Origin: Gordonia rubripertincta
GTDB taxonomy: Bacteria; Actinomycetota; Actinomycetes; Mycobacteriales; Mycobacteriaceae
Length of the DNA: 64,000 nucleotides
Reading direction: 5' to 3'
Assembly: GCF_038024875.1 (NCBI RefSeq)
Contig: NZ_CP136136.1
Span: 2,976,001 to 3,040,000 of the forward strand
Position numbers and translations under genes: made by a program. Below the pieces are notes generated by a model. That model was not told where the DNA came from and did not search any database. It was given only the letters and a program-made list of their open reading frames with translations. This document shows positions 15,435-23,983 of this stretch, in pieces. Position 1 is the stretch's first letter, and every line of letters begins with the position of its first letter.

Positions 15435-16109
15435 CTATCCGGCGACGACCAGCCAGGCGGCGGCGTAGTGGAGCACCGCCGCGACGGCGGTGCACAGGTG
15501 GAAGACCTCGTGATGGCCGAAGGTCTGCGGCCACGGGTTGGGCCAACGCACCGCGTACAAGACGCCGCCCACGCTGTAGAGCACGCCGCCGAGGGCCAGC
15601 AGGATCATGACCAGGTAGCCGGTCTGGGAGACCAGGGCCGGGGCGACCACGACGATGACCCAGCCGAGCAGGATGTAGAGCGTCACGCCCAGCCAGCGCG
15701 GAGCACCCGGCCAGAGGATCTTCAGCAGCGACCCACCGAGCGCCCCGGCCCACACGATGCCGAGCACCCACCAACTTGCCGGCGACGGCAGGCCGAGGGC
15801 GCAGAACGGAGTGTAGGTGCCGGCGATGAAGAGGAAGATCATCGCGTGGTCGGCGCGCTTCATCCGGATGCGTGCACGCGCCGTCTTCCACGGGATGCGG
15901 TGATAGGTGGCGCTGACGGTGAACAGTCCGACGACGGTGATCGCATAGACCGCACACGTCAGCGCGGCAACGGCGCCGTCGAGGATCGCGGCGCCGATGA
16001 CCAGCGCGATGCCGGCGACTGCGGCCGCATAAGCGGAGTAGTGGTGGATGACGCCGCGCAGACGCGGGCGATCGGCCACGTCCGGGGGCGGGCTCGACAG
16101 TGTGCTCAC
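15435..16109 (-). CDS. trhA: Hemolysin III family (TrhA/PAQR) membrane protein
   Basis: 224 residues with seven hydrophobic segments. PAQR signatures are ATYHRIPW, the RMKRADHAMIFLFIAGTYTPF block, and a C-terminal HHEVFHLCTAVAAVLHY that supplies zinc-binding histidines. TrhA proteins affect membrane fluidity homeostasis. The old hemolysin label is historical. The GTG at 16109 is chosen over a longer frame because it sits right behind a -10-like TAGGTT and leaves room for the uppS promoter. The position matches Rv1085c beside uppS (Rv1086). Confidence 0.9.
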   Translation of the reverse strand: MSTLSSPPPDVADRPRLRGVIHHYSAYAAAVAGIALVIGAAILDGAVAALTCAVYAITVVGLFTVSATYHRIPWKTARARIRMKRADHAMIFLFIAGTYTPFCALGLPSPASWWVLGIVWAGALGGSLLKILWPGAPRWLGVTLYILLGWVIVVVAPALVSQTGYLVMILLALGGVLYSVGGVLYAVRWPNPWPQTFGHHEVFHLCTAVAAVLHYAAAWLVVAG

Positions 16110-16115
16110 AAAACC

Positions 16116-16127
16116 TACGGTACCGTA
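16116..16127. promoter_or_regulatory. Palindrome TACGGTACCGTA before trhA
   Basis: A perfect 12-base palindrome located 7-18 bases ahead of the trhA GTG, overlapping the likely promoter (TAGGTT follows at once on the minus strand). It is a possible operator for a dimeric, for example TetR-type, repressor. No cognate regulator is adjacent. Confidence 0.4.
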
Positions 16128-16204
16128 ACTTACTCGTCTGTAGGGAAACTCGCTGAGGTCGGCGGGGTCATCTTGCTCGCATCCCGGCGCGTAAGGTGTC
16201 CCAC

Positions 16205-16228
16205 GTGACACGAGGCCGCGAAGGATGA
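16205..16228 (+). CDS. Possible 7-codon leaderless uORF before uppS
   Basis: GTG ACA CGA GGC CGC GAA GGA TGA. Its TGA overlaps the uppS ATG (ATGA). A -10-like TAAGGT (16192-16197) ends seven bases before the GTG, the usual spacing for a leaderless start in actinobacteria. If real, uppS translation would be coupled to the mini-frame. Within it, CGAAGGA also looks like a weak ribosome site. Confidence 0.35.
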   Translation: MTRGREG

Positions 16229-17007
16229 AGCTGCTGCCGGATCGGGTGCGCCGTCCAGCTCTCACCATCTACGAACGTCGACTCATCCAACTCCTCGACA
16301 CCCAGCGCCTACCGCGGCACGTCGCGATCATCTGCGACGGTAATCGCCGCTGGGCGCGCGAGGCCGGATTCGAGGACGTCAGCCACGGGCATCGTGTGGG
16401 CGCCCAGCGCATCGCCGACATGCTGGGCTGGTGTGCGGGTCTGGGCATCGAGGCCGTCACCATCTATCTGCTGTCCACCGAGAACCTGAACCGGTCGTCC
16501 GACGAGCTCGACGCACTGCTCGAGATCGTGCCCGACATCGTCGACGAGATCTCCTCGCCCGACGGCGACTGGTGCATCCGAATCGTCGGCACTCTCGACG
16601 CCCTGCCCGAGGCCGTTGCCGGGCGCCTGCGTGCCGCAGCCGACCGCACCTCCGAACGACACGGTATGAACGTCAACGTGGCCGTGGGGTACGGCGGTCG
16701 CCAGGAGATCGTCGACGCGGTGCGGGCGTTGCTCGACGAGAAGCGCGCCGCCGGTGCCACCCCCGAGGAGATGATCGAGGCGGTCACCGTCGAGGCGATA
16801 GACGCGAACCTGTACACCAAGGGCCAGCCCGACCCCGACCTCGTGATCCGGACCTCCGGCGAACAGCGGCTGTCGGGATTTCTGCTGTGGCAGAGCGCCT
16901 ATTCGGAGATCTGGTTCACCGACGCGTACTGGCCGGAGTTCCGTCGGGTCGACTTCCTGCGAGCGCTACGGGACTACTCGGCGCGCAGTAGACGATTCGG
17001 CAAGTAG
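16225..17007 (+). CDS. uppS: Isoprenyl (short-chain Z-) diphosphate synthase, UppS family
   Basis: 260 residues. It adds isopentenyl diphosphate in cis to an allylic primer. The M. tuberculosis neighbour Rv1086 makes omega,E,Z-farnesyl diphosphate, which feeds decaprenyl phosphate for cell-wall synthesis. The catalytic aspartate is D38 in ICDGNRRWA. Other conserved blocks are YLLSTENLNR and the C-terminal RTSGEQRLSGFLLWQSAYSE. The chain length made here is inferred from synteny with Rv1086. Tail-to-tail overlap of 42 bases with the MocR regulator. Confidence 0.93.
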   Translation: MKLLPDRVRRPALTIYERRLIQLLDTQRLPRHVAIICDGNRRWAREAGFEDVSHGHRVGAQRIADMLGWCAGLGIEAVTIYLLSTENLNRSSDELDALLEIVPDIVDEISSPDGDWCIRIVGTLDALPEAVAGRLRAAADRTSERHGMNVNVAVGYGGRQEIVDAVRALLDEKRAAGATPEEMIEAVTVEAIDANLYTKGQPDPDLVIRTSGEQRLSGFLLWQSAYSEIWFTDAYWPEFRRVDFLRALRDYSARSRRFGK

Positions 17008-18468
17008 GTCGCGAAGGGCCTGCAGGTCGGCGGTGAAGGTCGACGCCGCGGGTGTTCCGAACCCGACGACCAGGCCGCCGTACGACAGAGGATCGGCGTC
17101 CGGGTGCCGGAACAGGGACAATCCGACGAGTCCGATCCCTCGCCGGAACGCCTCGTGAACGAGCAGTCCTTCGTCGGCGTGGTCGACGGGGATGACGGCG
17201 TGCAGTCCGGCGGCGATGCCGGGTAGCCCGAAACCGCATGCGGTGACGGCCTCGACAAGTGCGTCGCGGCGTTGGCGATACACCTGCCGGCTGCGGCGGA
17301 TGTGCCGGTCATACGCGCCGGAATCGATCAGGTCGGCGAGGATCAGCTGGTCGATGATGCCGGCGTCGCCTTCGCGTACTCCCTTGGCGCCCAGAACGAC
17401 ATCCACCAGATGGGGTGGCAGGGCGAGCCACCCGGCGCGCACGGCGGGGGAGAGGCTCTTGGACATCGACCCGGCGTGGACCACCACATCCGGGCCGAGT
17501 GCCTGCAGGGCGCCGACCGGATCGCGGTCGTACCGGAACTCGCCGTCGTAGTCGTCCTCGACGATGATCGCCCCGGTCCGCCGGGCCCACTCGATGACCT
17601 GCATACGCCGCGCCGGGGACAGTGCGACCCCGGTCGGGAACTGGTGGCTCGGCGAGAGCAGGACGGCCGGGGCGCCGCTGCGTTCGAGATCGTCGATCAC
17701 CATCCCCTCGTCGTCGACGGGGATCGGGATCACCCGGGTGCCGCCGCGTTCGACGGCCCGCCAGTGGAAGGGCAGGCCGTGGCTCTCGACTGCCAGGGTG
17801 TCGCCGAAGACGGTGCGCGACAGCATCTCCAGCGCGGACTGTACCGCGGTCCCGAGGATCATCCGATCGGCGTTCGTGCGGACCCCGCGGGTCCGGCCCA
17901 GGTATGCGCTCAGGGCGTGGCGGAGTTCCGGGCGGCCCTGCGGATGTGTGGGGGCGAACACATCGTCGCCGACAGCCGTGAGGACGCGGCGGGTAGCGCG
18001 GATCCAGTCCGTGCGCGGGAACATGCCCGCGCACGGCTGTCCGAGCGAGAAGTCGTGCGGTAAACGGAAAATCGAGTGCGTCGACGGGCGTTGATCGTCG
18101 GTCCGTCCGCCGGTGGCATCGGGGCGCGCCGCGCCCTCGGCCACGCGTGTGGCCGAACCCTGACGCGCGGTCAACCAGCCTTCGGCGATCAACTCCTGAT
18201 AGACCGCCGACACGGTGCCGCGTGCCAGGCCGAGGTCGGCGGCGAGCGAACGGTACGGCGGTAGGGCGGTGCCCGCGGGGAGACGCCCGTCGAGTATCGC
18301 CGATCGCAGCGCCTCGATGAGCGTTCGACGCAGCGTCGCACCGCGCCCGCGTGCGCTCGCCTCGGGGTCCGGCTGCAGGTCGAGGAACAGATCGGCGCCG
18401 AGGCGCGCGGCCACCTCCGCCCACGGGTCAGGAGGGGCAGCGTCGCGATTGACCCTGTTTTCTTCCAT
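16966..18468 (-). CDS. MocR/PdxR-type GntR-aminotransferase regulator
   Basis: 500 residues. The N-terminal GntR winged helix (about 40-105, LPPYRSLAADLGLARGTVSAVY) is joined to a fold-type I aminotransferase domain with VEDDYDGEFRYDRDP and the PLP lysine in HAGSMSKSLSPAVRAGW. Such regulators sense PLP or amino compounds and usually control the divergent gene. Here that is an SDR-carboxymuconolactone decarboxylase pair starting 96 bases away. The last 42 bases overlap uppS on the opposite strand. Confidence 0.92.
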   Translation of the reverse strand: MEENRVNRDAAPPDPWAEVAARLGADLFLDLQPDPEASARGRGATLRRTLIEALRSAILDGRLPAGTALPPYRSLAADLGLARGTVSAVYQELIAEGWLTARQGSATRVAEGAARPDATGGRTDDQRPSTHSIFRLPHDFSLGQPCAGMFPRTDWIRATRRVLTAVGDDVFAPTHPQGRPELRHALSAYLGRTRGVRTNADRMILGTAVQSALEMLSRTVFGDTLAVESHGLPFHWRAVERGGTRVIPIPVDDEGMVIDDLERSGAPAVLLSPSHQFPTGVALSPARRMQVIEWARRTGAIIVEDDYDGEFRYDRDPVGALQALGPDVVVHAGSMSKSLSPAVRAGWLALPPHLVDVVLGAKGVREGDAGIIDQLILADLIDSGAYDRHIRRSRQVYRQRRDALVEAVTACGFGLPGIAAGLHAVIPVDHADEGLLVHEAFRRGIGLVGLSLFRHPDADPLSYGGLVVGFGTPAASTFTADLQALRDLLAESSTARRVVP

Positions 18469-18489
18469 CGGATTGGACCACTTTCTTGT

Positions 18490-18506
18490 GCTAATCCCGC
18501 ATTAGC
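18490..18506. promoter_or_regulatory. Inverted repeat GCTAAT-N5-ATTAGC, likely MocR operator
   Basis: A perfect six-base inverted repeat with a five-base spacer in the 96-base gap between the divergent MocR gene and the SDR gene. It is the only clear dyad there. MocR-type regulators bind repeats in such divergent regions, so it is a candidate operator. Confidence 0.5.
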
Positions 18507-18564
18507 CTAGGGCCAGAACACGGAAGCAGACACAGCAACCGACGAAGTCGGCGAGGAGGGCGAG

Positions 18565-19359
18565 ATGAAGATCGTGGTGATCGGAGCGAGTGGGGTCCTG
18601 GGCAGCCGGGTGGCGGATCTGCTCGCCGAACGGGGCAACGAGGTGGTGCGGGCGAACCGGGCGGCCGGGGTCGACGCGTATACCGGCGAGGGGCTGGCCC
18701 GGGCGATGTCCGGGGCCGACGTCGTGGTCGACTGTCTCAGTGTCGAGACGCTGAGCGCGAAGAAGGCCGTCGACTTCTTCCGGACGACGGCGCACAACAT
18801 CGGGCGGGCGGCGACCGCGGCCGCGGTCGGGCACGTCGTCTGTGTCTCCATCGTGAACGCGGACGATCCCTCGGTGAACGCGAAATTCGGTTACTACCGG
18901 GGTAAAGCAGCCCAGGAGGCCGCCTACCGCGACGTCGTCGACCCGGCGACACTGACCATCATGGCGTCGGTGCAGTGGTTCGAACTCGCCGAACAGATGA
19001 TGGGACGCATGGCGGTCGGTCCCGTCGCGATCGTGCCGAAGATGCGGTGCCGCCCGGCAGCGGCGGAGGATGTGGCGAAGGCGGTCGCGGACTCGGCCAC
19101 CACAGCGCCCGCCCCGGTCGGGGCAGGTGAGCTTCGCAAGATCGAGGTCGCGGGACCGGCCGAGATGGACCTCGTCGACGTGGCGAAAGCCGTTGCGGCG
19201 CGGCGCGGATCGCCGCGCTGGATCCTCGGGGCGCCCGTCGGCGGACCGGCGATTCGCGGCGGCGGCCTGGTGCCGGCAGATCCGGACGTCGTCACCCCGA
19301 CCACTCTCGAGCAGTGGTTGACTCGTCACGCCGACGCTGCCGCGGAAAGTGCCCGATGA
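18565..19359 (+). CDS. NAD(P)-binding SDR/NmrA-like oxidoreductase
   Basis: 264 residues. The N-terminal Rossmann motif IGASGVLGSRVADLL is followed by a VVDCLSVETLSAKKAVDF segment and VVCVSIVNADDPSVNAKFGYYRGKAAQE, which is close to the SDR active-site region of atypical (SDR a5/a7-like) members with Y...K. The substrate is unknown. It is divergent from the MocR regulator and overlaps the following carboxymuconolactone decarboxylase gene by ATGA, so the two form an operon likely under MocR control. Confidence 0.85.
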   Translation: MKIVVIGASGVLGSRVADLLAERGNEVVRANRAAGVDAYTGEGLARAMSGADVVVDCLSVETLSAKKAVDFFRTTAHNIGRAATAAAVGHVVCVSIVNADDPSVNAKFGYYRGKAAQEAAYRDVVDPATLTIMASVQWFELAEQMMGRMAVGPVAIVPKMRCRPAAAEDVAKAVADSATTAPAPVGAGELRKIEVAGPAEMDLVDVAKAVAARRGSPRWILGAPVGGPAIRGGGLVPADPDVVTPTTLEQWLTRHADAAAESAR

Positions 19360-19844
19360 GTGTTCGGACACGCCCCTCGACGCGCATGTGGATTCCGCAG
19401 GACAATCCCGCGGTCTACAAGGCGCTCGTCGCCCTGCAGCGCGCGTCGGCGGCGGGTGTCGACGCCGAGATCGGCGAGCTGATCGCAATGCGGGTGTCGC
19501 AACTCAACGGCTGCGCATACTGCCTGCACATGCATGCCGGGGATGCGCTCGCCGCACAGATCGACCCGCACAAGCTGCTGATGCTCCCGGCCTGGCGCGA
19601 AGCCGGAACGGTGTTCGACGGACGTGAGCGCGCCGTCCTCGCGCTGACCGAACAACTCACGGAGCTCGGTGAGGATGGTGTGACCGACGACGTATTCGAC
19701 TCCGTGCGAGCACATTTCGACGCCGTCGAGACCGGTTGCCTCGTGGCCGCGATCGCGATGATCAACACCTGGAACCGGATCGCGATCGCCGGCGGCTACC
19801 CGGCCGGGCTCGACGAACGGCGGGTGTCCGTGCCGGTGGCCTGA
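19356..19844 (+). CDS. Carboxymuconolactone decarboxylase (AhpD-like) family protein
   Basis: 162 residues. The family motif with the redox pair and histidine is LNGCAYCLHMHAGDA (about residues 47-61), as in AhpD-type alkylhydroperoxidases. The rest is the expected all-helical core. It may reduce peroxides or act on a small organic substrate. The ATG at 19356 overlaps the SDR stop. The gene ends four bases from the convergent acyl-CoA dehydrogenase-like gene. Confidence 0.9.
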   Translation: MSVRTRPSTRMWIPQDNPAVYKALVALQRASAAGVDAEIGELIAMRVSQLNGCAYCLHMHAGDALAAQIDPHKLLMLPAWREAGTVFDGRERAVLALTEQLTELGEDGVTDDVFDSVRAHFDAVETGCLVAAIAMINTWNRIAIAGGYPAGLDERRVSVPVA

Positions 19845-19848
19845 AGTC

Positions 19849-21012
19849 TCACACCATGGCGAACGGCGAGATCTCCATACCGATCTCGAGTGATGCGGCG
19901 ATCTCCCGGATCTCGTCGTAGTCGAAGACCACGTGACCGGACAGGACGTCGACGTCTCGGCGTGCACGCTGCATCGGATGGTCGAGGAAATGGACGCCGG
20001 CGCCCGACGCCTCGAGCAACGTGCCGATCACAGCTCTGGATTCGTTCACGATTCGGGCCGCGGCGAGGCGCGCCTGCGCGCGCGTGCGGACGTCGACCGT
20101 CCCGCCGCCGGCGAGGACGCCCTCGATGGTCGCCGTGGTCTCGGCGAGCAGACCTCGGAGAGCATGTAGCCGGATTCGTGCGTCGCCCAGGCGAATCCGC
20201 GCCGCGGGCTTGTCCTTCTGTTTGACCATCTGATACGCGAGGACGCGTTCGGAGAGTCGCGCCGCGTACAGGTCGGCGACCCGCTCGGCTGTACCCAGGG
20301 CGGGCATGGCAGCCAGCAGGGCGAGAGCGGGGACCATCGGCCAGCGATACAAGTGATTGTCGTGCGTGGCCGCGCCAGGTGTCCTGCCCGCGTAGAGATC
20401 TCGGACCCGGACCGTACGATGGGCCGGTACGAAGGCGTTCTCGATGACGACGTCGTTGGATCCGGTCGCCCGCATGCCGTCGGTGTGCCAGACGTCCTCC
20501 ACCCGCGCGTCGTCGATCGGCAGGAGCGCGAGGACGGCGTCGGGCCGGTCGCCGGTGACGACGGCGCCCACCATCACCCAGTTGGCCTGCATGATGCCGG
20601 TGGCCCAGGACCAGCGTCCGGACACGGAGAAACCGCCCTCTCGCGGCTCCGCGGTCCCGGTCGGCGCCAGTGGCGCCGGAGCCAGGTACGGGCGATCGGC
20701 GAACGCCTCCTCCTGCGCGGCCTCGCTGAACAGGGCGGTGATCCAGCCGTGCAGCGTGTAGAAACCCAGCGTCCAGGCGCTCGACGTGCAGCCGTGGGCC
20801 AGGCGTCGGACGTAGTCGAGGATCTCCGGGAAGGGGGCTTCCAGTCCGCCGAACCTGTTGGGAATCAACAGATCCAGAAGGCCGGAGTCGGTCGCGTCGC
20901 GGATGGTCTCGGCCGGCAGATGCCGTAGTTCTTCCGCCCGGCCGGCGCGCTCGGCCAGGGAGGCGATGAATTCGTCGGTGATCCGCACCGTTCCGGATGT
21001 CGGGGTGTCCAC
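19849..21012 (-). CDS. Acyl-CoA dehydrogenase-fold flavin monooxygenase (HsaA-like)
   Basis: 387 residues. It has the acyl-CoA dehydrogenase fold with GRWSWATGIMQANWVMVGAV in the beta domain, but with the spacing and C-terminal SGAGVHFLDHPMQRARRDVDVL seen in group D two-component flavin hydroxylases such as HsaA and DszC-like enzymes. It would use reduced flavin from a reductase encoded elsewhere. The GTG at 21012 is chosen, as the longer frame runs into the TetR promoter. It diverges from a TetR regulator with a clear dyad between them. The substrate is not known. Confidence 0.8.
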   Translation of the reverse strand: MDTPTSGTVRITDEFIASLAERAGRAEELRHLPAETIRDATDSGLLDLLIPNRFGGLEAPFPEILDYVRRLAHGCTSSAWTLGFYTLHGWITALFSEAAQEEAFADRPYLAPAPLAPTGTAEPREGGFSVSGRWSWATGIMQANWVMVGAVVTGDRPDAVLALLPIDDARVEDVWHTDGMRATGSNDVVIENAFVPAHRTVRVRDLYAGRTPGAATHDNHLYRWPMVPALALLAAMPALGTAERVADLYAARLSERVLAYQMVKQKDKPAARIRLGDARIRLHALRGLLAETTATIEGVLAGGGTVDVRTRAQARLAAARIVNESRAVIGTLLEASGAGVHFLDHPMQRARRDVDVLSGHVVFDYDEIREIAASLEIGMEISPFAMV

Positions 21013-21026
21013 GGATCGGAACGTAA

Positions 21027-21042
21027 CATACAAAAAAGTATG
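21027..21042. promoter_or_regulatory. Inverted repeat CATAC-A6-GTATG, likely TetR operator
   Basis: Perfect five-base arms with a six-A spacer in the 72-base gap between the monooxygenase and the TetR gene. On the minus strand it covers a -10-like TATGTT 15 bases before the monooxygenase GTG. It is well placed for repression of the monooxygenase and possibly the regulator itself. Confidence 0.5.
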
Positions 21043-21084
21043 GGATGCCCGGTTCGGGTCGGAATGTGCAGTTAGGGTGAGCGA

Positions 21085-21657
21085 ATGGGGCGAGCGCAGG
21101 AGCGGGGTGGCGGCCATCTGTCGGCTGACGACTGGATCGAGCTCGGGTACGCGATCCTGGCCGAGGAGGGGTTCAAGCAGATCAAGATCGACACCGTCTG
21201 CAAGCGCATGGGCGTCACCAAGGGCAGTTTCTACTGGCACTTCTCCGACATCGCGGCATATCGCGCGGCGCTGGTCGCACGGTGGGGCGAGTGGAGCGAC
21301 GAAGAGCACCAGAACTTCGCGGCGCTGGCCGACCTACCCCCGCGTGATCGCCTGCTGGGCCTGATCGCGCAGCTCACGAGTCCGCGGCACTGGATGATCG
21401 AACGGGCGATGAGGGAATGGGCGCGCTCGGATCCGGATGCCGAAACGAGTATCCGCACCTCCGATCGTCGTGCGCGGGAAGCGGTGCGTCAGTGCCTTCT
21501 CGACCACGGGATGGACCCGAAGACCGCGTCGATCCGGTCGAACTGGATCTTCGCGATGGGCATCGGCGCCCTCCACCTGTCCTACTCCGAGGAGGATCGC
21601 GCGGCGGCCGGCCGCCACAGCGCGGAACTGGTCGATCTGATGCTCACGCCGGCGTGA
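21085..21657 (+). CDS. TetR/AcrR family regulator
   Basis: 190 residues. The N-terminal TetR helix-turn-helix is at about 20-60 (YAILAEEGFKQIKIDTVCKR, then GVTKGSFYWHFSDI). The C-terminal ligand domain is all-helical. It is divergent from the flavin monooxygenase gene and probably represses it from the CATAC/GTATG dyad. The ligand is unknown. Confidence 0.9.
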   Translation: MGRAQERGGGHLSADDWIELGYAILAEEGFKQIKIDTVCKRMGVTKGSFYWHFSDIAAYRAALVARWGEWSDEEHQNFAALADLPPRDRLLGLIAQLTSPRHWMIERAMREWARSDPDAETSIRTSDRRAREAVRQCLLDHGMDPKTASIRSNWIFAMGIGALHLSYSEEDRAAAGRHSAELVDLMLTPA

Positions 21658-21661
21658 TTTT

Positions 21662-22603
21662 TCAGAGCTTTCGCAGGCGGACCCGGTTGATGGCGTGGTC
21701 GACGTCCTTGCGGAGCACCAGCGAGGCCCGTGGGCGGGTGGGCAGGATGTTCTCGATGAGGTTCGGCCGGTTGATCGAGGTCCACAGGTCCCGGGCCGCA
21801 GCCGTGGCCTGCTCGTCGGTGAGCGAGGCGTACGCGTGGAAGTGGGAGTCCGGGTTGGCGAACGACGTGGTCCGCATCTGCAGGAAGCGCGAGATGTACC
21901 ACTCCTCGATGTCCTCGATCTTGGCGTCGACGTAGATCGAGAAGTCGAAGAGATCCGACACCATCAGCGTCGGACCGGTCTGCAGGACGTTCAACCCCTC
22001 GAGGATGAGGATGTCGGGTTGCCGCACATAGTGATAGACGTTCGGCACGATGTCATAGGCGAGGTGTGAATAGACCGGCGCCGCGACCTCGCGCGCACCC
22101 GACTTCACCTCGGTCACGAAGCGGAGCAGCGCGCGCCGGTCATACGATTCGGGAAAACCCTTGCGGTGCAGGATTCCTCGACGCTGCATCTCCGCCGTCG
22201 GCAGCAGGAAGCCGTCGGTGGTGATCAGGTCGACCTTCGGATGCGACTCCCACCGGGCGAGCAACGCCGCGAGAACGCGCGCCGTCGTCGACTTGCCCAC
22301 GGCCACACTGCCTGCGATACCGATGACGAACGGGACCTGCCGATTGATCTGACGCTCGCCGAGGAAGGTCGAGGTGGCCGCGAACAGTCGTTGGCGCGCA
22401 GCGACTTGCAGATGGATCAGACGCGACAGCGGTAGGTAGACGTCGGCGACCTCCTCGAGGTCGATCTGCTCACCGAGACCCACCAGTTCGGCGAGCTCGT
22501 CCTCGTTCAGCACGAGGGGCATCGACTCACGCAGTTCGCGCCACTGCCGGCGGTCGAGTTCCAGGTACAAACTGGGGTCCCGATCACTGGCATTGCGAGC
22601 CAT
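21662..22603 (-). CDS. coaA: Pantothenate kinase, type I (CoaA)
   Basis: 313 residues, typical length. It phosphorylates pantothenate, the first and regulated step of CoA synthesis. The P-loop GIAGSVAVGKSTTARVL is at about residue 95. Other family blocks are TTDGFLLP, KGFPESYD, YSHLAYDIVP and the C-terminal LRKDVDHAINRVRLRKL. It begins 127 bases from the divergent DUF885 gene. The place between uppS and glyA matches M. tuberculosis Rv1092c. Confidence 0.96.
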   Translation of the reverse strand: MARNASDRDPSLYLELDRRQWRELRESMPLVLNEDELAELVGLGEQIDLEEVADVYLPLSRLIHLQVAARQRLFAATSTFLGERQINRQVPFVIGIAGSVAVGKSTTARVLAALLARWESHPKVDLITTDGFLLPTAEMQRRGILHRKGFPESYDRRALLRFVTEVKSGAREVAAPVYSHLAYDIVPNVYHYVRQPDILILEGLNVLQTGPTLMVSDLFDFSIYVDAKIEDIEEWYISRFLQMRTTSFANPDSHFHAYASLTDEQATAAARDLWTSINRPNLIENILPTRPRASLVLRKDVDHAINRVRLRKL

Positions 22604-22729
22604 CAGCGCAGCTCCGGGGTCATGGTGAGCGCGGCCGGCCGGGTCGTCATGCGTAACAGCTTAGGGCCCACCTCGCGCCGCGCCGCGGTGGGTCCACGCG
22701 GTGCGTCCGCTCCCGGTAACGTGCCCGGT

Positions 22730-23950
22730 ATGCCGGCCGACCACGCGACCCCCGACCTCGTCACCGACTACCTGCGGCTGGGGTTGGCGTTCGATCGGCT
22801 CGAAGAAGGCTTCGTCGACGCCTTCACCGGCGACCCGGCCCTGCGCGCCGAGATCGCCAACGGGCCCGCGCCCGATCCGGCGCAGCTTGCCGCGCGGGCC
22901 CGAGCGTTGCGCGCCGAGCTCCCCGGAGATCTGCCCGCCGACCGCGCGGAGTTCATCGGCTCCCATCTGCGGGCGCTCGAGTGCTCAGCCCGCAAGTTCG
23001 CCGGCGATGAGATCTCCTTCGTCGATGAGGTCAGCGCCTATTTCGACGTCGACATCGCCCTCGCCGACGCCGACCGCTACCGACAGGGCCACACCGAACT
23101 CGCCGAGGCGCTCGGCCTGGCCGACGCCACCGGTGACGAACTCCGCGACGCGTACGCCGCCCATCGTCGGACCGATGAGATCCCCGCCGACAAGGTCGAC
23201 GAATGCGTCCGGGCGTTCAGCGGCGCCCTGCGCGAACGAGTTCGCGCGCAGTACCCGTTGCCCGACAACGAGATCGTCGACTTCGAGGTCGTCACCGACA
23301 AGCCGTGGTCGGGGTTCAACTACTACCTCGGTGACTACCGGTCGCGGGTCGCTATCAACGCCGACCTCACGCAGTACATGTCCTCGCTCCCGCACCTGAT
23401 CGCCCACGAGGCCTACCCCGGCCACCACACCGAGCACTGCCGCAAGGAACAACTGCTCGTCGGCGCCGGCCAGCACGAGCAGTCGATCTTCCTCGTCAAC
23501 ACCCCGCAGTGCCTGATGGCCGAGGGGCTCGCCGACCACGCCCTGACCGCCATCATGGGCAAGGAGTGGGGCGCCTGGGCGCAGGAGATCTACGCCGACC
23601 TCGGCCTGCGCTTCGACGCCGATCGGGCGATTCGCGTCGGACGCGCGACCTCCGGACTGCTGACCGTCCGCCAGGATGCGGCCCTCATGCTGCACGACCA
23701 GAACGCCGACGCCGACACCGTCGCCGGCTTCCTCCAGACCTGGTTGCTCGCACCGCCCGAGCGGGCCCGGCAGATGCTGCGCTTCCTCACCTCGCCGCTG
23801 TGGCGGGCCTACATCAGCACCTACGTCGAGGGTTACCAACTGCTCGAGACATGGCTCGACGCCGCCGGCGACCGCGCCGCGGCCTTCGGACGGCTGCTCG
23901 ACGAACCGCTCATCCCGGCGAGCCTGCGCCGTGAGCTGGTAGCGGGTTAG
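22730..23950 (+). CDS. DUF885-type zinc metallopeptidase-like protein
   Basis: 406 residues. The zincin motif HEAYPGHHTEH (about residues 224-234) with a downstream glutamate in CLMAEGLADHA is the DUF885 signature. Members are thought to be peptidases. No signal peptide, so cytoplasmic. The ATG at 22730 follows a -10-like TAACGT by seven bases, suggesting a leaderless mRNA, and a longer frame from 22622 is less likely. Divergent from coaA, 33 bases ahead of glyA. Confidence 0.8.
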   Translation: MPADHATPDLVTDYLRLGLAFDRLEEGFVDAFTGDPALRAEIANGPAPDPAQLAARARALRAELPGDLPADRAEFIGSHLRALECSARKFAGDEISFVDEVSAYFDVDIALADADRYRQGHTELAEALGLADATGDELRDAYAAHRRTDEIPADKVDECVRAFSGALRERVRAQYPLPDNEIVDFEVVTDKPWSGFNYYLGDYRSRVAINADLTQYMSSLPHLIAHEAYPGHHTEHCRKEQLLVGAGQHEQSIFLVNTPQCLMAEGLADHALTAIMGKEWGAWAQEIYADLGLRFDADRAIRVGRATSGLLTVRQDAALMLHDQNADADTVAGFLQTWLLAPPERARQMLRFLTSPLWRAYISTYVEGYQLLETWLDAAGDRAAAFGRLLDEPLIPASLRRELVAG

Positions 23951-23970
23951 GGGATCGCGGCGCAGGTCCC

Positions 23971-23976
23971 TAGACT
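23971..23976 (+). promoter_or_regulatory. -10 element of glyA (leaderless start)
   Basis: TAGACT ends seven bases before the glyA ATG at 23984. With no ribosome site in the 33-base gap, a leaderless glyA transcript is the simplest reading. Confidence 0.5.
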
Positions 23977-23983
23977 TGTCGCC

